A stretch of 64,000 bases of DNA from an uncultured Eubacteriales bacterium. Lineage in GTDB: Bacteria; Bacillota; Clostridia; Lachnospirales; Lachnospiraceae. This document shows, in pieces, positions 7,871 through 17,898 of the stretch. The position numbers and the translations under genes are program-made. A model generated the notes under the pieces. That model was not told where the DNA came from and did no database searches. It saw only the letters and a program-made list of their open reading frames with translations. Within the stretch, counting starts at the first letter, position 1. The number at the start of each line of letters is the position of its first letter. The DNA lies in NCBI GenBank assembly GCA_949292785.1, contig CASFBK010000002.1, positions 62,001 to 126,000 of the forward strand. Direction: 5' to 3'.

Positions 7871-8821
7871 ATGAAAAAAGCATGTAAAAGGGTGATTGCG
7901 ACAGTGTTGACAACGGCATTATCAGTCTCCTGCCTTACAGGCATGGGCAAAGAAAGTGAAGTCAAAGCAGCAGAAACAGAAAAAGAAACGGTTCAGACCA
8001 CGGGAGAAAACGCATTTGGGGTAACGCTTCCTGGTGGTTACAATAATCGTAAAGTGGTAGGATATTTTCCGAATTATGCCATTAATTCAGAAGCGCACAA
8101 GAATTTTGACGTGACACAGCTTCAGTGGGATAAGCTGACACATGTGCAGTATGCATTTGCAATGGCAGATTCTCAGACATTGGAATTAGTTCCAAGCGAC
8201 CCGGAAAATGATGTGGAGAACAAATTTGAAGGACGTGAATTCTACCACAAGGGCGAGAAGATAGAAATGGATGATACTCTTGGTTACTACGGACAGTTTA
8301 ACCTTATGCATACCATGAAAGAGAAATATCCCGATGTTACGGTATTAATTTCTACCGGTGGATGGGGCGCTTCCCAGTCTTTATGGAAAGTTACGGAAAA
8401 TGAGGAGAATATGAACAAATTTGCAGATTCCGCAGTAGAATTTATCCGTAAATATGGATTTGATGGAATAGATATTGATTTTGAATATCCATCCGAGACA
8501 AGTCAGTCTGGAAATCCGGCAGATTTCGAAATTTCAGAGCCATTAAGACCTGGAATCGGTGACCGTTACAGCCAGTTTATTAAGATTATGGGAGAAAAAC
8601 TGGCAGAAGCATCAAAAGAGGATGGAAAATACTACTGGCTGACTTCTGCCGTTACCGCATCCTCCTGGGTACTGGGCGGACAGAAGAATACCGAATTTTT
8701 AGATTATCTGGATTTCGTATCCGTAATGTCCTATGACTATCATGGCGGCTGGAACGAATATGTAGAAAATCAGGCAAATATCTATGCAGACCCGGCAGAC
8801 CGTGAGACCTTGCCTTGGTAA
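7871..8821 (+). pseudogene. GH18 chitinase, 5' part (frameshifted gene)
   Basis: 316 codons with a signal peptide (MKKACKRV, hydrophobic core, cut near VKAAET) and the first half of a GH18 barrel: RKVVGYFPNYAIN, the SXGG-like ISTGGWGA, and the catalytic DGIDIDFE with Glu205 as acid. The frame stops at TAA 8819-8821, right after the ADRETLPW segment, while the homologous barrel continues in the -1 frame from 8815. In the intact paralogue at 29448 the corresponding region is uninterrupted. No slippery heptamer is visible, so a deleted base (or a sequencing error) is likelier than programmed frameshifting. GGGGG precedes the ATG with long spacing. The product would degrade chitin or a related beta-1,4-GlcNAc glycan outside the cell. 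Confidence 0.8.
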
Positions 8822-9954
8822 ACAGCGGGGCGGTACCTACGCTTGGATTTGACTGGTCAATGAACTATTACAGGGGCGCTGTACAGTCTGAAAAAATACT
8901 GATGGGCGTACCATTTTATACCAGAGGATGGACCAATGTACAGGGCGGTGAAAATGGTCTCCATGGTTCCTCTAAGACACCTGCAACAGGAGAGGAAAAT
9001 CTCTGGTGTGATTTAGATGAAAACGGAAACGAAATAGCAGCAGGAGCCAATCCATTATGGCATGTATTGAACCTGATGGAAAAGGATTCTAACTATAAGA
9101 AATACTGGGACCCGGTTGGATGTGTGCCTCATGTTTGGAATGATGTCACGAAGACATTCCTGACATTTGAAGATGAGCAGTCCATTCAGGAAAGAATCAA
9201 CTATGTAAAGAATAACAACCTGGGCGGTGTTTTAATCTGGGTTATGCATGGTGATTATGACTACGATGAGGAGAAGCAGGAATACACAGTAGGAGATACC
9301 TTGACAACCATGTTGTACGACCAGCTTACACAGGCAGGTCCGACTGAAATTACCTCTGATGTTGATTTAGACGTAGAGGTTGCAGATTTTGATGTGGACT
9401 TTGGTGGAAAGTATGATCATCCAAACTATTACTACAGTATTAATATAACGAATCATACAGGAGAAGCGCTGAAAGGATTTACCTTATCCTTTGACCTTCC
9501 AAAGTCAGCTATTTTCCAGGGAAGCTATGGCGGAGGCACACCGGTAATCACCGATGCAAAAGACCCTGCATTTCAGACGGTTACCATACAAGGACCGGCA
9601 TGGAAAGAATTAAATGACGGTGAAAGCATGGAGCTGACAGGTTCTATTAAATTGAACTTTGCGGGTGTAAAGAACTTTAAGCTGAATGGAAAAGCAATGA
9701 AATCTGAAGTAGAAGCAGAACGTGCCAGACTTCAGAGATTGGGCGTAGAGGTGCCGGACATTGTGAATCCACCTGAAAAGCCGGAAGAACCGGATGAGCC
9801 CGTAGAAGAACTGGAAGATACTTATGACAATACGGCTGTCTATACCGCTGGAGACACTGTGGTATACCAGGGGAAAACCTATGTATGCAAATGGTGGACA
9901 CAGGGAATGGCTCTGGGAAATGAAAATGGACCCTGGCAGTTACAGACAAAATAA
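8815..9954 (+). pseudogene. GH18 chitinase, 3' part with chitin-binding domain
   Basis: The frame continues the barrel: VNSGAVPTLGFDWSMNYY, then ILMGVPFYTRGW and LGGVLIWVMHGDYD. After it come a CBM2-like or immunoglobulin-like region (about residues 185-300), a Pro/Glu linker and a C-terminal CBM5/12-type module with VVYQGKTYVCKWWTQG. There is no ribosome binding site before the nominal TTG start, so it is not expected to be translated alone; it belongs to the gene that starts at 7871. The C-terminal module is nearly the same as in the intact chitinase at 29448. Confidence 0.8.
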
Positions 9955-10003
9955 GGAATGAAATAATATAAAAATAATAGTCGGTAGTTATGATATGAAA
10001 ATG

Positions 10004-10033
10004 GGGAACGGTGCAGAAGCCGTTCCCTTTTTT
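10004..10033 (+). terminator. Terminator of the chitinase gene
   Basis: GGGAACGG pairs with CCGTTCCC across an 8-base loop and a T-run follows. Confidence 0.85.
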
Positions 10034-10182
10034 GTGCGCCGGGAATCTGCAAAGCGGATGGAAAGAATCCAAAAACAGACAAAATATACCTGGATTTTAC
10101 ACAAAAATTACCAGCCAGGATAGTGACGGTAGGAAAAAAGGACTATAGTTAAAAGGAAAAGCATGGAAAGGGAGTAATTATT

Positions 10183-11859
10183 ATGAAGAAAAGAAAAAAT
10201 AGTTCTATTTTAGCAATTATTCACCAAACTCTGGGGCAGCATCAAAAAGTATTTTTGCTGATGTCACTTTTATTTTTGTCTGTGACCGGATATTTTCTGT
10301 GGAATTTAAGACAGATTCAAAGAGAAAATGTAGAAATAAAGCAGGAAGTCTATGAATTAGAAAAAGACAATCTAAACGAGCAGAACAGTGTGTTCAAAAT
10401 GTGTCTGGCGGTAAGTGAAGAAAACAGGGAGGAATATATCAGCTTAAGCGAAGCGTATGATATGGCAGTACAAAAGCACATACAAAAGCTTCGTCAATTT
10501 TTGCCGGAAGAAAAAGAGACGCTGAATCAGATACAAGAGATACTTCAGAGTGCCTTGCAGGATCGCCAGCTTGCCATTTTAAATGGAAATACCGAAAACG
10601 GACAGGAGGCGCTGGAGCTTTTGGAAAAGAATTATGCGCCGAAAATGCAGGAAATTGCAGGTTTATGTGAGGAGCTTTCCAAAATGGTGACAGAGGATTG
10701 TCAAAGCAGGATAGAGCGAATACGGGTCGTTGTCATGGTAGATGTTGTGCTTCTGATAGCAGTGACAGTGGGACTGATGATTATTTCACAGAAGCAAAAG
10801 AAAAAGATAGAAAAACTGATTAACGAGCCTGTTCAGGAAATGGTTCTTGCAATGGAAGAACTGGAAAAAGGAAATTTGCAGTATGAAAGCAGTTATGAAT
10901 CTGAAAATGAAATGGGAATGTTGACGGAAAGTATTCGTAAAACCGTGCGTACCCTTCGAAGCTATATTGGAAATATAGAGCAGGTATTGTCAGCTTTGTC
11001 CAAAAAAGAATATGACATAGCAGATACCTTTGCGTATCAGGGGGATTTTGTCCGTATTTCCGGTGCCATGAACACTATTATAGAGGAACTGAACGGTACC
11101 ATCAGGGGAATCTCACAGGAAATAGATGTTGTAGAAAATACAGGAGAGCAGGTAAAAGAAACCGCAGTTGTTCTGGCAAAGGGCACCATGGAAAATGCAG
11201 CTACGATAGAGGAACTTTCTGCTTCTATGGAAGAAATCGTAGGACAGGTAAGGAAGAACATGCGGGAAATGGAGAACATCAATCAAAAAGAGCAGGAGAT
11301 TACTTCCTGGATAGAAAACTGTTGGAAAGGAATCCGTCATTCACAGGAGGTCATGGAGCAGACGGTAGAAACAACAAAATATCTGTGGAATTTTATGGCG
11401 GATATGGATGAAATATCAGGTCAGATTAACCTGCTGTCCTTAAATGCCTCCATTGAAGCTGCCAGGGCAGGAGAAGCAGGAAAGGGATTCGCAGTAGTGG
11501 CAGAGGAAATACGAAAGCTTTCGGAGCAGACGGTAATCGTGACCGGAAAGTCCAAGCAATATATACAGAACTGCACCCAGGCAGTAGAAAACGGCATGAA
11601 TGAAGTAGAGCAGACGGGAACAGAGATGTCGCAGATTGCAGAGCAGGTTCGACGGATTCGTGATATGGTAAAAACGGCATCAGAGGTGTCCGGCTCACAG
11701 CTTATTGCCATGCAAAACTGCGAAGAAGGTATTGCAGATATGGCAAAGCTGGTCCAGAAATATTCCAATATGGCAGAACAGCTGGAAGAAAAGGCAAGGA
11801 CCATGGAATTGTCCGTGGAAGAAATATGCGTTGAAATGCAGCAGTTCAAATTAAAATAA
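10183..11859 (+). CDS. Methyl-accepting chemotaxis protein
   Basis: 558 residues. Membrane helices at about 22-42 and 184-204 bracket a helical extracellular sensor domain of about 140 residues (four-helix-bundle type). HAMP follows (about 205-260), then a long cytoplasmic signalling coil. Its hairpin tip is [40 protein letters not shown] (about 415-450), the CheA/CheW-binding signature. GGGAG precedes the ATG. No che or flagellar genes are nearby, so it either feeds a remote chemosensory array or acts alone. The chitinase next door makes a chitin-derived ligand conceivable, but that is speculation. Confidence 0.92.
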   Translation: MKKRKNSSILAIIHQTLGQHQKVFLLMSLLFLSVTGYFLWNLRQIQRENVEIKQEVYELEKDNLNEQNSVFKMCLAVSEENREEYISLSEAYDMAVQKHIQKLRQFLPEEKETLNQIQEILQSALQDRQLAILNGNTENGQEALELLEKNYAPKMQEIAGLCEELSKMVTEDCQSRIERIRVVVMVDVVLLIAVTVGLMIISQKQKKKIEKLINEPVQEMVLAMEELEKGNLQYESSYESENEMGMLTESIRKTVRTLRSYIGNIEQVLSALSKKEYDIADTFAYQGDFVRISGAMNTIIEELNGTIRGISQEIDVVENTGEQVKETAVVLAKGTMENAATIEELSASMEEIVGQVRKNMREMENINQKEQEITSWIENCWKGIRHSQEVMEQTVETTKYLWNFMADMDEISGQINLLSLNASIEAARAGEAGKGFAVVAEEIRKLSEQTVIVTGKSKQYIQNCTQAVENGMNEVEQTGTEMSQIAEQVRRIRDMVKTASEVSGSQLIAMQNCEEGIADMAKLVQKYSNMAEQLEEKARTMELSVEEICVEMQQFKLK

Positions 11860-12017
11860 AGGTTTAGATGCTTGAAATCAGGTGGAGAAAAGTGCCGCCT
11901 TGTTGTAAAAAATGCTGAAATCCCTCCTAAGTTCTTGCCACACCACATAAAATGGTTTAATATGAACACTTAGAAAAGTATCATATATTGGATGGTATAA
12001 ACCCAGGAGGTTCTAAA

Positions 12018-13070
12018 ATGAATATAGTAGTATTAGCCGGAGGCTTAAGTACAGAACGTGATGTATCATTTGTGACAGGAAACATGGTAAGCAAAGCATT
12101 GCGTAAAAACGGACACCGCGTTATTTTGCTGGATGTTTTTATGGGATATAGTGATAAAACAGAGGACTTGACCGGAATCTTTGACCGTTCCGAGGAAGTC
12201 AGTGTAGAAGTGACCGGAATTCCCACCACTGCACCGGACTTAGAGGCAGTAAAAAAGAGCCGGAAAGACCAGTCCGAGTGTTTCTTCGGACCAAACGTCA
12301 TTGAACTTTGCCGCATGGCAGATATCGTATTTATGGCGCTTCACGGAGAAAACGGAGAGAACGGTAAGATTCAGGCGGCATTTGACTTATTTGGCATCAA
12401 GTACACCGGAACAGGTTACTTAAGCAGTGCCCTTGCCATGGATAAAGGACTTTCCAAGCGCCTGTTTCAGGCAAACGGAATTCCTACACCGGCAGGAATT
12501 GCCATGAAGAAGGCAGAGTGTGAGCGGGACTTTAAGAAAACAGGGTTGACTTTGCCATGTGTCGTAAAGCCATGCTGCGGAGGCTCCAGTATCGGCGTTT
12601 CCATTGTACGCACAGAAGAAGAATACAATCAGGCATTGGAAGAAGCATTCCGTTGGGAAGAAGAAGTGGTAATCGAAGACTATGTAGAAGGAAGAGAATT
12701 TTCCGTAGGAGTCATTGATTTCAAAGCACTTCCTGTCATCGAGATTGCCCCCATAGAAGGCTTTTATGACTATAAAAATAAATATGCAGCAGGAAGCGCA
12801 GTAGAGACCTGCCCCGCAGAATTACCAGAGGAAATCGCAAAAGAAATGCAGCATTATGCGCAAGAGGTTGCCCGGGTGCTGGGACTTAACACATACTCTC
12901 GTATGGACTTCCTGTTAAATAAAGAAAATAAGATGTTCTGCTTAGAAGCAAATACATTACCGGGCATGACACCAACCAGCTTACTTCCCCAGGAAGCACA
13001 GGCGGTAGGAGTGAATTTTGAACAGCTTTGCGAGCAGCTGATTGAAATTTCTCTGAAAAAATATCGGTAA
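12018..13070 (+). CDS. ddl: D-alanine--D-alanine ligase
   Basis: 350 residues of the ATP-grasp ligase that makes D-Ala-D-Ala for peptidoglycan. Landmarks are VVLAGGLSTERDVSF at the start, MALHGENGENGKIQ, GTGYLSSALAMDK, PCCGGSSIGVS (phosphate loop), DYVEGREFSVGV, and SRMDFLLNKENKMFCLEANTLPGMTPTS in pieces for metal and substrate binding. AGGAGG precedes the ATG at 12018; an in-frame ATG at 11988 lacks a site. murF follows 72 bases later, so the dipeptide maker and the enzyme that attaches it are adjacent, as in many Firmicutes. Confidence 0.95.
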   Translation: MNIVVLAGGLSTERDVSFVTGNMVSKALRKNGHRVILLDVFMGYSDKTEDLTGIFDRSEEVSVEVTGIPTTAPDLEAVKKSRKDQSECFFGPNVIELCRMADIVFMALHGENGENGKIQAAFDLFGIKYTGTGYLSSALAMDKGLSKRLFQANGIPTPAGIAMKKAECERDFKKTGLTLPCVVKPCCGGSSIGVSIVRTEEEYNQALEEAFRWEEEVVIEDYVEGREFSVGVIDFKALPVIEIAPIEGFYDYKNKYAAGSAVETCPAELPEEIAKEMQHYAQEVARVLGLNTYSRMDFLLNKENKMFCLEANTLPGMTPTSLLPQEAQAVGVNFEQLCEQLIEISLKKYR

Positions 13071-13142
13071 GTGTTTTTGCAAAACAACGGTTTACGGTAA
13101 ATTCAAATTAAATTTAGACGAAAACAAGAGGTAGCAGATTCT

Positions 13143-14531
13143 ATGAAAAATATGACATTGGAAAATATTGCAAAGGCGTGTAACGGAACCTATGTGGGAG
13201 GCGAGGCAGAACGAAGCGTAGAAATCAAAGGCGCCGTCACAGACAGCCGTCAGGTAGAGGAGGGGTATCTCTTCATTCCTATAAAAGGAGCGCGGGTAGA
13301 CGGACATGACTTTATTCCACAGGTAATAACGCAGGGAGCGGCAGCGGTTTTGTCAGAAAAAGAGCTGTCAGACTGTCCGAAGCCCTACATTCTGGTAAAA
13401 TCCAGCCAGCAGGCATTAAAGGATATGGCAGAGTTTTACCGTGCACAGCTCACCATTCCGATTGTGGGAATTACCGGAAGCGTAGGAAAGACCAGCACCA
13501 AGGAAATGATTGCGTCAGTTCTTTCCCGGAAGTTCAAGGTGTTAAAGACCGCAGGCAATTTTAATAATGAAATTGGACTTCCGCTGACGCTGCTTCGGAT
13601 TCGGGAGGAGCATGAGGCTGCCGTAGTAGAAATGGGAATCTCTGATTTCGGCGAGATGCACCGCCTGGCAAAGATGGCAAAGCCTGACATTTGCGTTATG
13701 ACAAATATCGGCATCTGCCATTTGGAGAATCTTAAGACCAGAGACGGCATCTTAAAAGCCAAAAGTGAAATTTTTGATTTCTTAGAGCCGGACGCCCATA
13801 TTGTGTTAAACGGAGCAGATGACAAATTATCCACCATCGGAACAGTAAAGGGCGTTGCACCGGTGTTCTATGCTATCGAAGGAGAGAACCAGAAAGAGAC
13901 TGTGGATATTACCGCTTCTGACATTCAGAATCTGGGATTAAAGGGGATGAACGCAGAGATTCGTACCTCACAAGGCAGCCTTAAGGTGCATATTCCAATT
14001 CCGGGAAGACATAATATCTATAATGCCATGGCAGCTACAGGGGTAGGTCTGGCGCTTGGCTTGACACTGGATGAAATCAAGGCAGGAATCGAAAGTGTAG
14101 AGACCATTGGAGGCAGAACGAATCTTTTAGATGTGAATGGAATGGTTGTGATTGATGACTGCTACAATGCCAACCCGGTGTCCATGCGGGCATCCATTGA
14201 TGTTTTGAAAAACGGATTAGGAAGAACCATTGCGGTTCTGGGCGATATGGGTGAACTGGGCGAAAAGGAAAAACAGCTTCATTACGAGGTAGGGCAGTAT
14301 GTGGCAGAAAGCAAGATAGATATGCTGTTCTGTGCCGGAACCCTTTCTGAAGAAATGGCAAAGGGCGCCCAAAAAGCCGGAGGCTGCCAGGTATTTTATT
14401 TTAAAACAAGGGATGAAATGCTGCAGGAATTATTAGGTAATCTAAAAGAAGGAGATACGGTTCTGGTAAAAGCATCCCACTTCATGGATTACCCAAAAGT
14501 AGTAGAAGCAATTAAAAATCAAAAAAATTAG
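13143..14531 (+). CDS. murF: UDP-MurNAc-tripeptide--D-alanyl-D-alanine ligase MurF
   Basis: 462 residues with the three Mur ligase domains: a UDP-binding N-terminal domain containing TDSRQVEEGYLFIP, a central ATPase with GITGSVGKTSTKEM and FNNEIGLPLTLL, and the C-terminal domain with VIDDCYNANPVSMRAS. It adds the D-Ala-D-Ala made by the preceding ligase to UDP-MurNAc-tripeptide in the cytoplasm, the last soluble step of the peptidoglycan precursor pathway. Length matches the family. Confidence 0.95.
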   Translation: MKNMTLENIAKACNGTYVGGEAERSVEIKGAVTDSRQVEEGYLFIPIKGARVDGHDFIPQVITQGAAAVLSEKELSDCPKPYILVKSSQQALKDMAEFYRAQLTIPIVGITGSVGKTSTKEMIASVLSRKFKVLKTAGNFNNEIGLPLTLLRIREEHEAAVVEMGISDFGEMHRLAKMAKPDICVMTNIGICHLENLKTRDGILKAKSEIFDFLEPDAHIVLNGADDKLSTIGTVKGVAPVFYAIEGENQKETVDITASDIQNLGLKGMNAEIRTSQGSLKVHIPIPGRHNIYNAMAATGVGLALGLTLDEIKAGIESVETIGGRTNLLDVNGMVVIDDCYNANPVSMRASIDVLKNGLGRTIAVLGDMGELGEKEKQLHYEVGQYVAESKIDMLFCAGTLSEEMAKGAQKAGGCQVFYFKTRDEMLQELLGNLKEGDTVLVKASHFMDYPKVVEAIKNQKN

Positions 14532-14653
14532 AAATTAATACTAGACAAATAGTATTCAGAGGACTAAAATAGGATAAACGAATAGTACGATAGAACACTA
14601 TAACTATAAGTTATGGCACCTATTATATGAGGAAATGAATGGAGGATGCTATT

Positions 14654-15679
14654 ATGGAAAAAAAGGATTTGGACTGGTCTAATCTTGGGTTTGGTTATAT
14701 GAAGACCGACAAGAGATATGTATCGTATTATAAGAACGGTGCATGGGATGATGGAGCATTAACAGAGGATGCAAATATCGTATTGAATGAATGTGCTGGT
14801 GTATTCCAGTATGCACAGACAATATTTGAAGGCTTAAAGGCCTATACAACAGAAGATGGACATATCGTTACCTTCCGCCCGGACTTAAATGCAAGCCGTC
14901 TTGCGGACTCTGCAAAAAGACTGGAGATGCCGGTATTCCCGGAAGACCGTTTTGTAGATGCGGTTCAGAAGGTAGTAGAGGCAAACGCAGCGTATGTTCC
15001 GCCATATGGTTCCGGAGCAACCTTATATATCCGCCCTTATATGATGGGAACCAATCCGGTTATCGGAGTAAAGCCGGCAGATGAATATCAGTTCAGAATC
15101 TTTACGACTCCGGTTGGTCCGTACTTTAAAGGCGGAGCAAAGCCAATTACTATCCGTGTCAGTGATTTTGACCGTGCAGCGCCACACGGAACCGGTAATA
15201 TCAAGGCAGGTCTGAATTATGCAATGAGCCTTCATGCGATTGTTACCGCACATGAAGAGGGATACGATGAAAACCTGTATTTAGACCCGGGAACCAGAAC
15301 AAAGGTAGAAGAGACCGGAGGAGCGAACTTTATCTTTATTACCAAGGATAACAAGCTGGTTACACCAAAGTCTGATTCCATTTTACCATCTATTACACGT
15401 CGTTCCATTATGTATGTTGCAGAGCATTATCTTGGTATGACCGTAGAGCATAGGGAAGTGTACTTTGACGAATTGAAAGATTTTGCAGAAGCAGGGCTTT
15501 GCGGAACCGCAGCAGTTATTTCCCCAATCGGCAAGATTGTTGACCATGGTAAGGAAATCTGTTTCCCGAGCGGAATGGATGAGATGGGACCTGTAACCAA
15601 AAAATTGTATGATACTTTAACAGGCATCCAGATGGGACATATTGAAGCGCCGGAAGGATGGATTCATAGAATTTTATAA
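14654..15679 (+). CDS. ilvE: Branched-chain amino acid aminotransferase
   Basis: 341 residues of the class IV PLP aminotransferase fold. YAQTIFEGLKAY near residue 55, RPDLNASRL, PPYGSGATLYIRPYM, GTGNIKAGLNYAMSL with the PLP lysine, and GGANFIFI are the conserved blocks. It interconverts Val, Leu and Ile with their 2-oxoacids using 2-oxoglutarate. GGAGG at 14641-14645 fits the ATG at 14654 rather than the ATG 15 bases earlier. No T-box or attenuator is visible in the preceding 120 bases. It ends with its own terminator. Confidence 0.94.
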   Translation: MEKKDLDWSNLGFGYMKTDKRYVSYYKNGAWDDGALTEDANIVLNECAGVFQYAQTIFEGLKAYTTEDGHIVTFRPDLNASRLADSAKRLEMPVFPEDRFVDAVQKVVEANAAYVPPYGSGATLYIRPYMMGTNPVIGVKPADEYQFRIFTTPVGPYFKGGAKPITIRVSDFDRAAPHGTGNIKAGLNYAMSLHAIVTAHEEGYDENLYLDPGTRTKVEETGGANFIFITKDNKLVTPKSDSILPSITRRSIMYVAEHYLGMTVEHREVYFDELKDFAEAGLCGTAAVISPIGKIVDHGKEICFPSGMDEMGPVTKKLYDTLTGIQMGHIEAPEGWIHRIL

Positions 15680-15690
15680 TAGAGCGATAG

Positions 15691-15730
15691 AAAAGACTCC
15701 AGGGAGCTTGCTCCTGTGGAGTCTTTTTTT
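15691..15730 (+). terminator. Terminator of ilvE
   Basis: AAAAGACTCCA pairs with TGGAGTCTTTT and the T-run continues. It lies inside an extended reading frame upstream of the sigma factor, supporting the later GTG start for that gene. Confidence 0.9.
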
Positions 15731-15800
15731 AATAAATTTTAAAATTTTCCGCGCATTTTTCTCGTTCCATTCGTTATACAAAGTGAAAGGAGGGTTTCTT

Positions 15801-16250
15801 GTGGCGCCGGATATCGAAGAACAATATGATAAGATTTATAAATACTGCTATTTCAAAGTACATAATATTCATCTGGCAGAAGATTTGACGCAGGAAACCT
15901 TTCTGCGCTATTTCGCCCAGAATTCTTATATTAACCGCGGAAAACAACTTGCTTATCTTTATACCATTGCAAGAAATCTGTGCACAGATTATTACCGGAA
16001 GCGGAAAACAGAGGAATTACCGGAGGAAGTGGCGGATAATCCCATGGAGCATGTGGAAAACAATTTGTATTTGCAGATGGCTGTGGAAAAACTGCCGGAG
16101 GAAATGCAGGAGCTGATTCTGCTCCATTATGTCAATGGACTGACCGGGAGGGAAATCAGCGAGATTACCGGGCTGTCCAGAACTGCGATTTATCGGCGGG
16201 AAAAGGAAGCCTTAAAAAAGCTCAGAGCCATGTTAGGCGAAACAGACTAG
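15801..16250 (+). CDS. RNA polymerase sigma factor, ECF-like sigma-70 family
   Basis: 149 residues from a GTG at 15801, preceded by AAAGGAGGG. Region 2 reads EQYDKIYKYCYFKVHN, AEDLTQETFLRYF and AYLYTIARNLCTDYYRKRK; region 4 reads LPEEMQELILLHYVNGLTGREISEITGLSRTAIYRRE. It would direct transcription of a small regulon. The frame is open back to 15642, but that stretch carries the ilvE terminator. The membrane protein and ABC transporter genes follow on the same strand with short gaps, so they may be both cotranscribed with it and controlled by it. No classical anti-sigma gene is seen. Confidence 0.88.
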   Translation: MAPDIEEQYDKIYKYCYFKVHNIHLAEDLTQETFLRYFAQNSYINRGKQLAYLYTIARNLCTDYYRKRKTEELPEEVADNPMEHVENNLYLQMAVEKLPEEMQELILLHYVNGLTGREISEITGLSRTAIYRREKEALKKLRAMLGETD

Positions 16251-16282
16251 AGGAATACCCTGTCAGGAGAGGAGAAAATCTC

Positions 16283-17038
16283 ATGAAACAGCTACAAAGA
16301 AACCAATTACAAAGAAAACAGTTGAAAGCACTTTATCAGGTGCCGGAGCCGCAGCGTAAAACAGAGTTTTTGCGGAAATTAAATTATCCAAAGTCTACGT
16401 TTCGGGAATTTGTGATAACACAGGCAGGATATATCCGAAAGTATGTCTGGATACTTTCTGTTTTACTGGTTGGTGCTGCCATATTAGCAGGAGAGCATAC
16501 GTCAGGGTATGCAGAAATATTTTCGGTTTTGTGGTGCATTTCTTCGGTAATGCCCATACTGGCATTAATCTTGATGTTAGAAACATTTCGCTCGGAAGTC
16601 TATGGGCTGGCAGAACTGGAGCAGACCACAAAACATAATCTGCCAGAGGTTTTGCTGGTAAGGATGGGAAGCGTTGCAGCAGTAGATTTGCTGTTGATAG
16701 CAGTGGCAATTCCTGTTGTTGTCCGATATGATGGACTGGGTGTCTTTCGGTCCGCGGTGTATCTGCTGGTGCCCTATCTTCTTACCTGCGTACTGACCCT
16801 TGGTATCCAGCGTTGGAAAAGAGGAAGAGAAACTGTCTGGTACAGTATAATGGCAAGTGTTTTCGTTTGCGGATTCAATTTATTTTCTCATCTTAGAGAT
16901 GGCATGCTATATGAAGAAAAAAGATTCGTTTTCTGGGTTGCGGCACTGTTTCTGATGGGAATTGTGATGGTAATACAGATTAAGGCAATCAGAAAAAGCA
17001 GGGAGGAAGTTGGATGGAACTTGTATTTGACCGAGTAA
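16283..17038 (+). CDS. Six-helix membrane protein of the sigma/ABC operon
   Basis: 251 residues: a basic, glutamine-rich head (about 1-45), then six predicted membrane helices, with a short charged tail. I do not recognise a named family. Position between a sigma factor and an ABC ATPase suggests either a permease partner or an anti-sigma-like membrane sensor, the head being the part that would touch the sigma factor. GGAGAGGAG precedes the ATG. Its end overlaps the ATPase gene start by 25 bases, implying translational coupling. Confidence 0.7.
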   Translation: MKQLQRNQLQRKQLKALYQVPEPQRKTEFLRKLNYPKSTFREFVITQAGYIRKYVWILSVLLVGAAILAGEHTSGYAEIFSVLWCISSVMPILALILMLETFRSEVYGLAELEQTTKHNLPEVLLVRMGSVAAVDLLLIAVAIPVVVRYDGLGVFRSAVYLLVPYLLTCVLTLGIQRWKRGRETVWYSIMASVFVCGFNLFSHLRDGMLYEEKRFVFWVAALFLMGIVMVIQIKAIRKSREEVGWNLYLTE

Positions 17039-17898
17039 CAAAACAATATAAAAATAAAATTGCAGTGGACCGGATTTCCATGAAGCTTACCAAAGGCGTG
17101 TATGGGCTTCTGGGAGCAAACGGTGCAGGCAAGACGACGTTGATGCGTATGATGTGCGGCATTTTAAGACCGGACAGTGGAGAGATTCTGTTTGAAGGAA
17201 AAGGGGTAAATGAGGAAGAATACCGGGACCAGCTGGGATATTTGCCTCAGGATTTTGGATATTATCCGGATTTTACGGCAATGGACTTTATGATGTACAT
17301 GGCATCCTTAAAGGGAATTCCGAAGAAAAAGGCGAAGGAGAAGTCCATGGAGCTTTTGGAAAGTGTAAATCTATCTTCTATGGCAAAAAAGAAAATCAAG
17401 ACCTTTTCCGGCGGAATGAAGCAGCGATTGGGAATTGCCCAGGCGCTTTTGAACAATCCCAGTGTTTTGGTATTGGATGAGCCCACCGCAGGGCTGGACC
17501 CAAAGGAACGGGTAAAGTTCCGTAATTTAATTTCCAGGCTGGGACAGGATAGAATTGTGTTGTTATCTACTCATATTGTGTCCGATGTGGAATATATTGC
17601 AGATACCATTCTGGTCATGAAGGATGGAAATCTTATCCATAGCGGAAGTCTTTCTGAAATTATGGAAGTAATTGCAGATAAGGTGTGGGAGTGCGTTGTT
17701 GATGAGAAAACAGCAGAAGGTCTTATGATAAAATATCCGGTTTTGAATTTCAGACAGGAAAAGGAAGGGACATTTTTGCGGCTGGTATGTGAAGAAAAGC
17801 CTGCATCACAGGCAGTTTTGGCAGAAGCTACACTAGAAGACCTGTATTTGTATTATTTTAGCGAACAGGATAACCAGAAAGGGAGTGAGAAATCATGA
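17014..17898 (+). CDS. ABC transporter ATP-binding protein
   Basis: 294 residues. Walker A is GANGAGKTT (about 33-41), the Q-loop is GYLPQDFGYYPDF, the signature is FSGGMKQR, Walker B is VLVLDEPTAGLD and the switch His is in LSTHIVSD. The extra C-terminal 70 residues resemble the CcmA/BcrA type of exporter ATPases. It pairs with the permease that starts at 17895, overlapping its stop. Such pairs export antimicrobial peptides, lipids or act in bacteriocin resistance; the substrate here is unknown. Confidence 0.9.
   Translation: MELVFDRVTKQYKNKIAVDRISMKLTKGVYGLLGANGAGKTTLMRMMCGILRPDSGEILFEGKGVNEEEYRDQLGYLPQDFGYYPDFTAMDFMMYMASLKGIPKKKAKEKSMELLESVNLSSMAKKKIKTFSGGMKQRLGIAQALLNNPSVLVLDEPTAGLDPKERVKFRNLISRLGQDRIVLLSTHIVSDVEYIADTILVMKDGNLIHSGSLSEIMEVIADKVWECVVDEKTAEGLMIKYPVLNFRQEKEGTFLRLVCEEKPASQAVLAEATLEDLYLYYFSEQDNQKGSEKS

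Noticed and set aside
8800..8830. Programmed -1 frameshift in the chitinase gene
   Set aside because: No X-XXY-YYZ slippery site and no obvious downstream pseudoknot; a base deletion is simpler.
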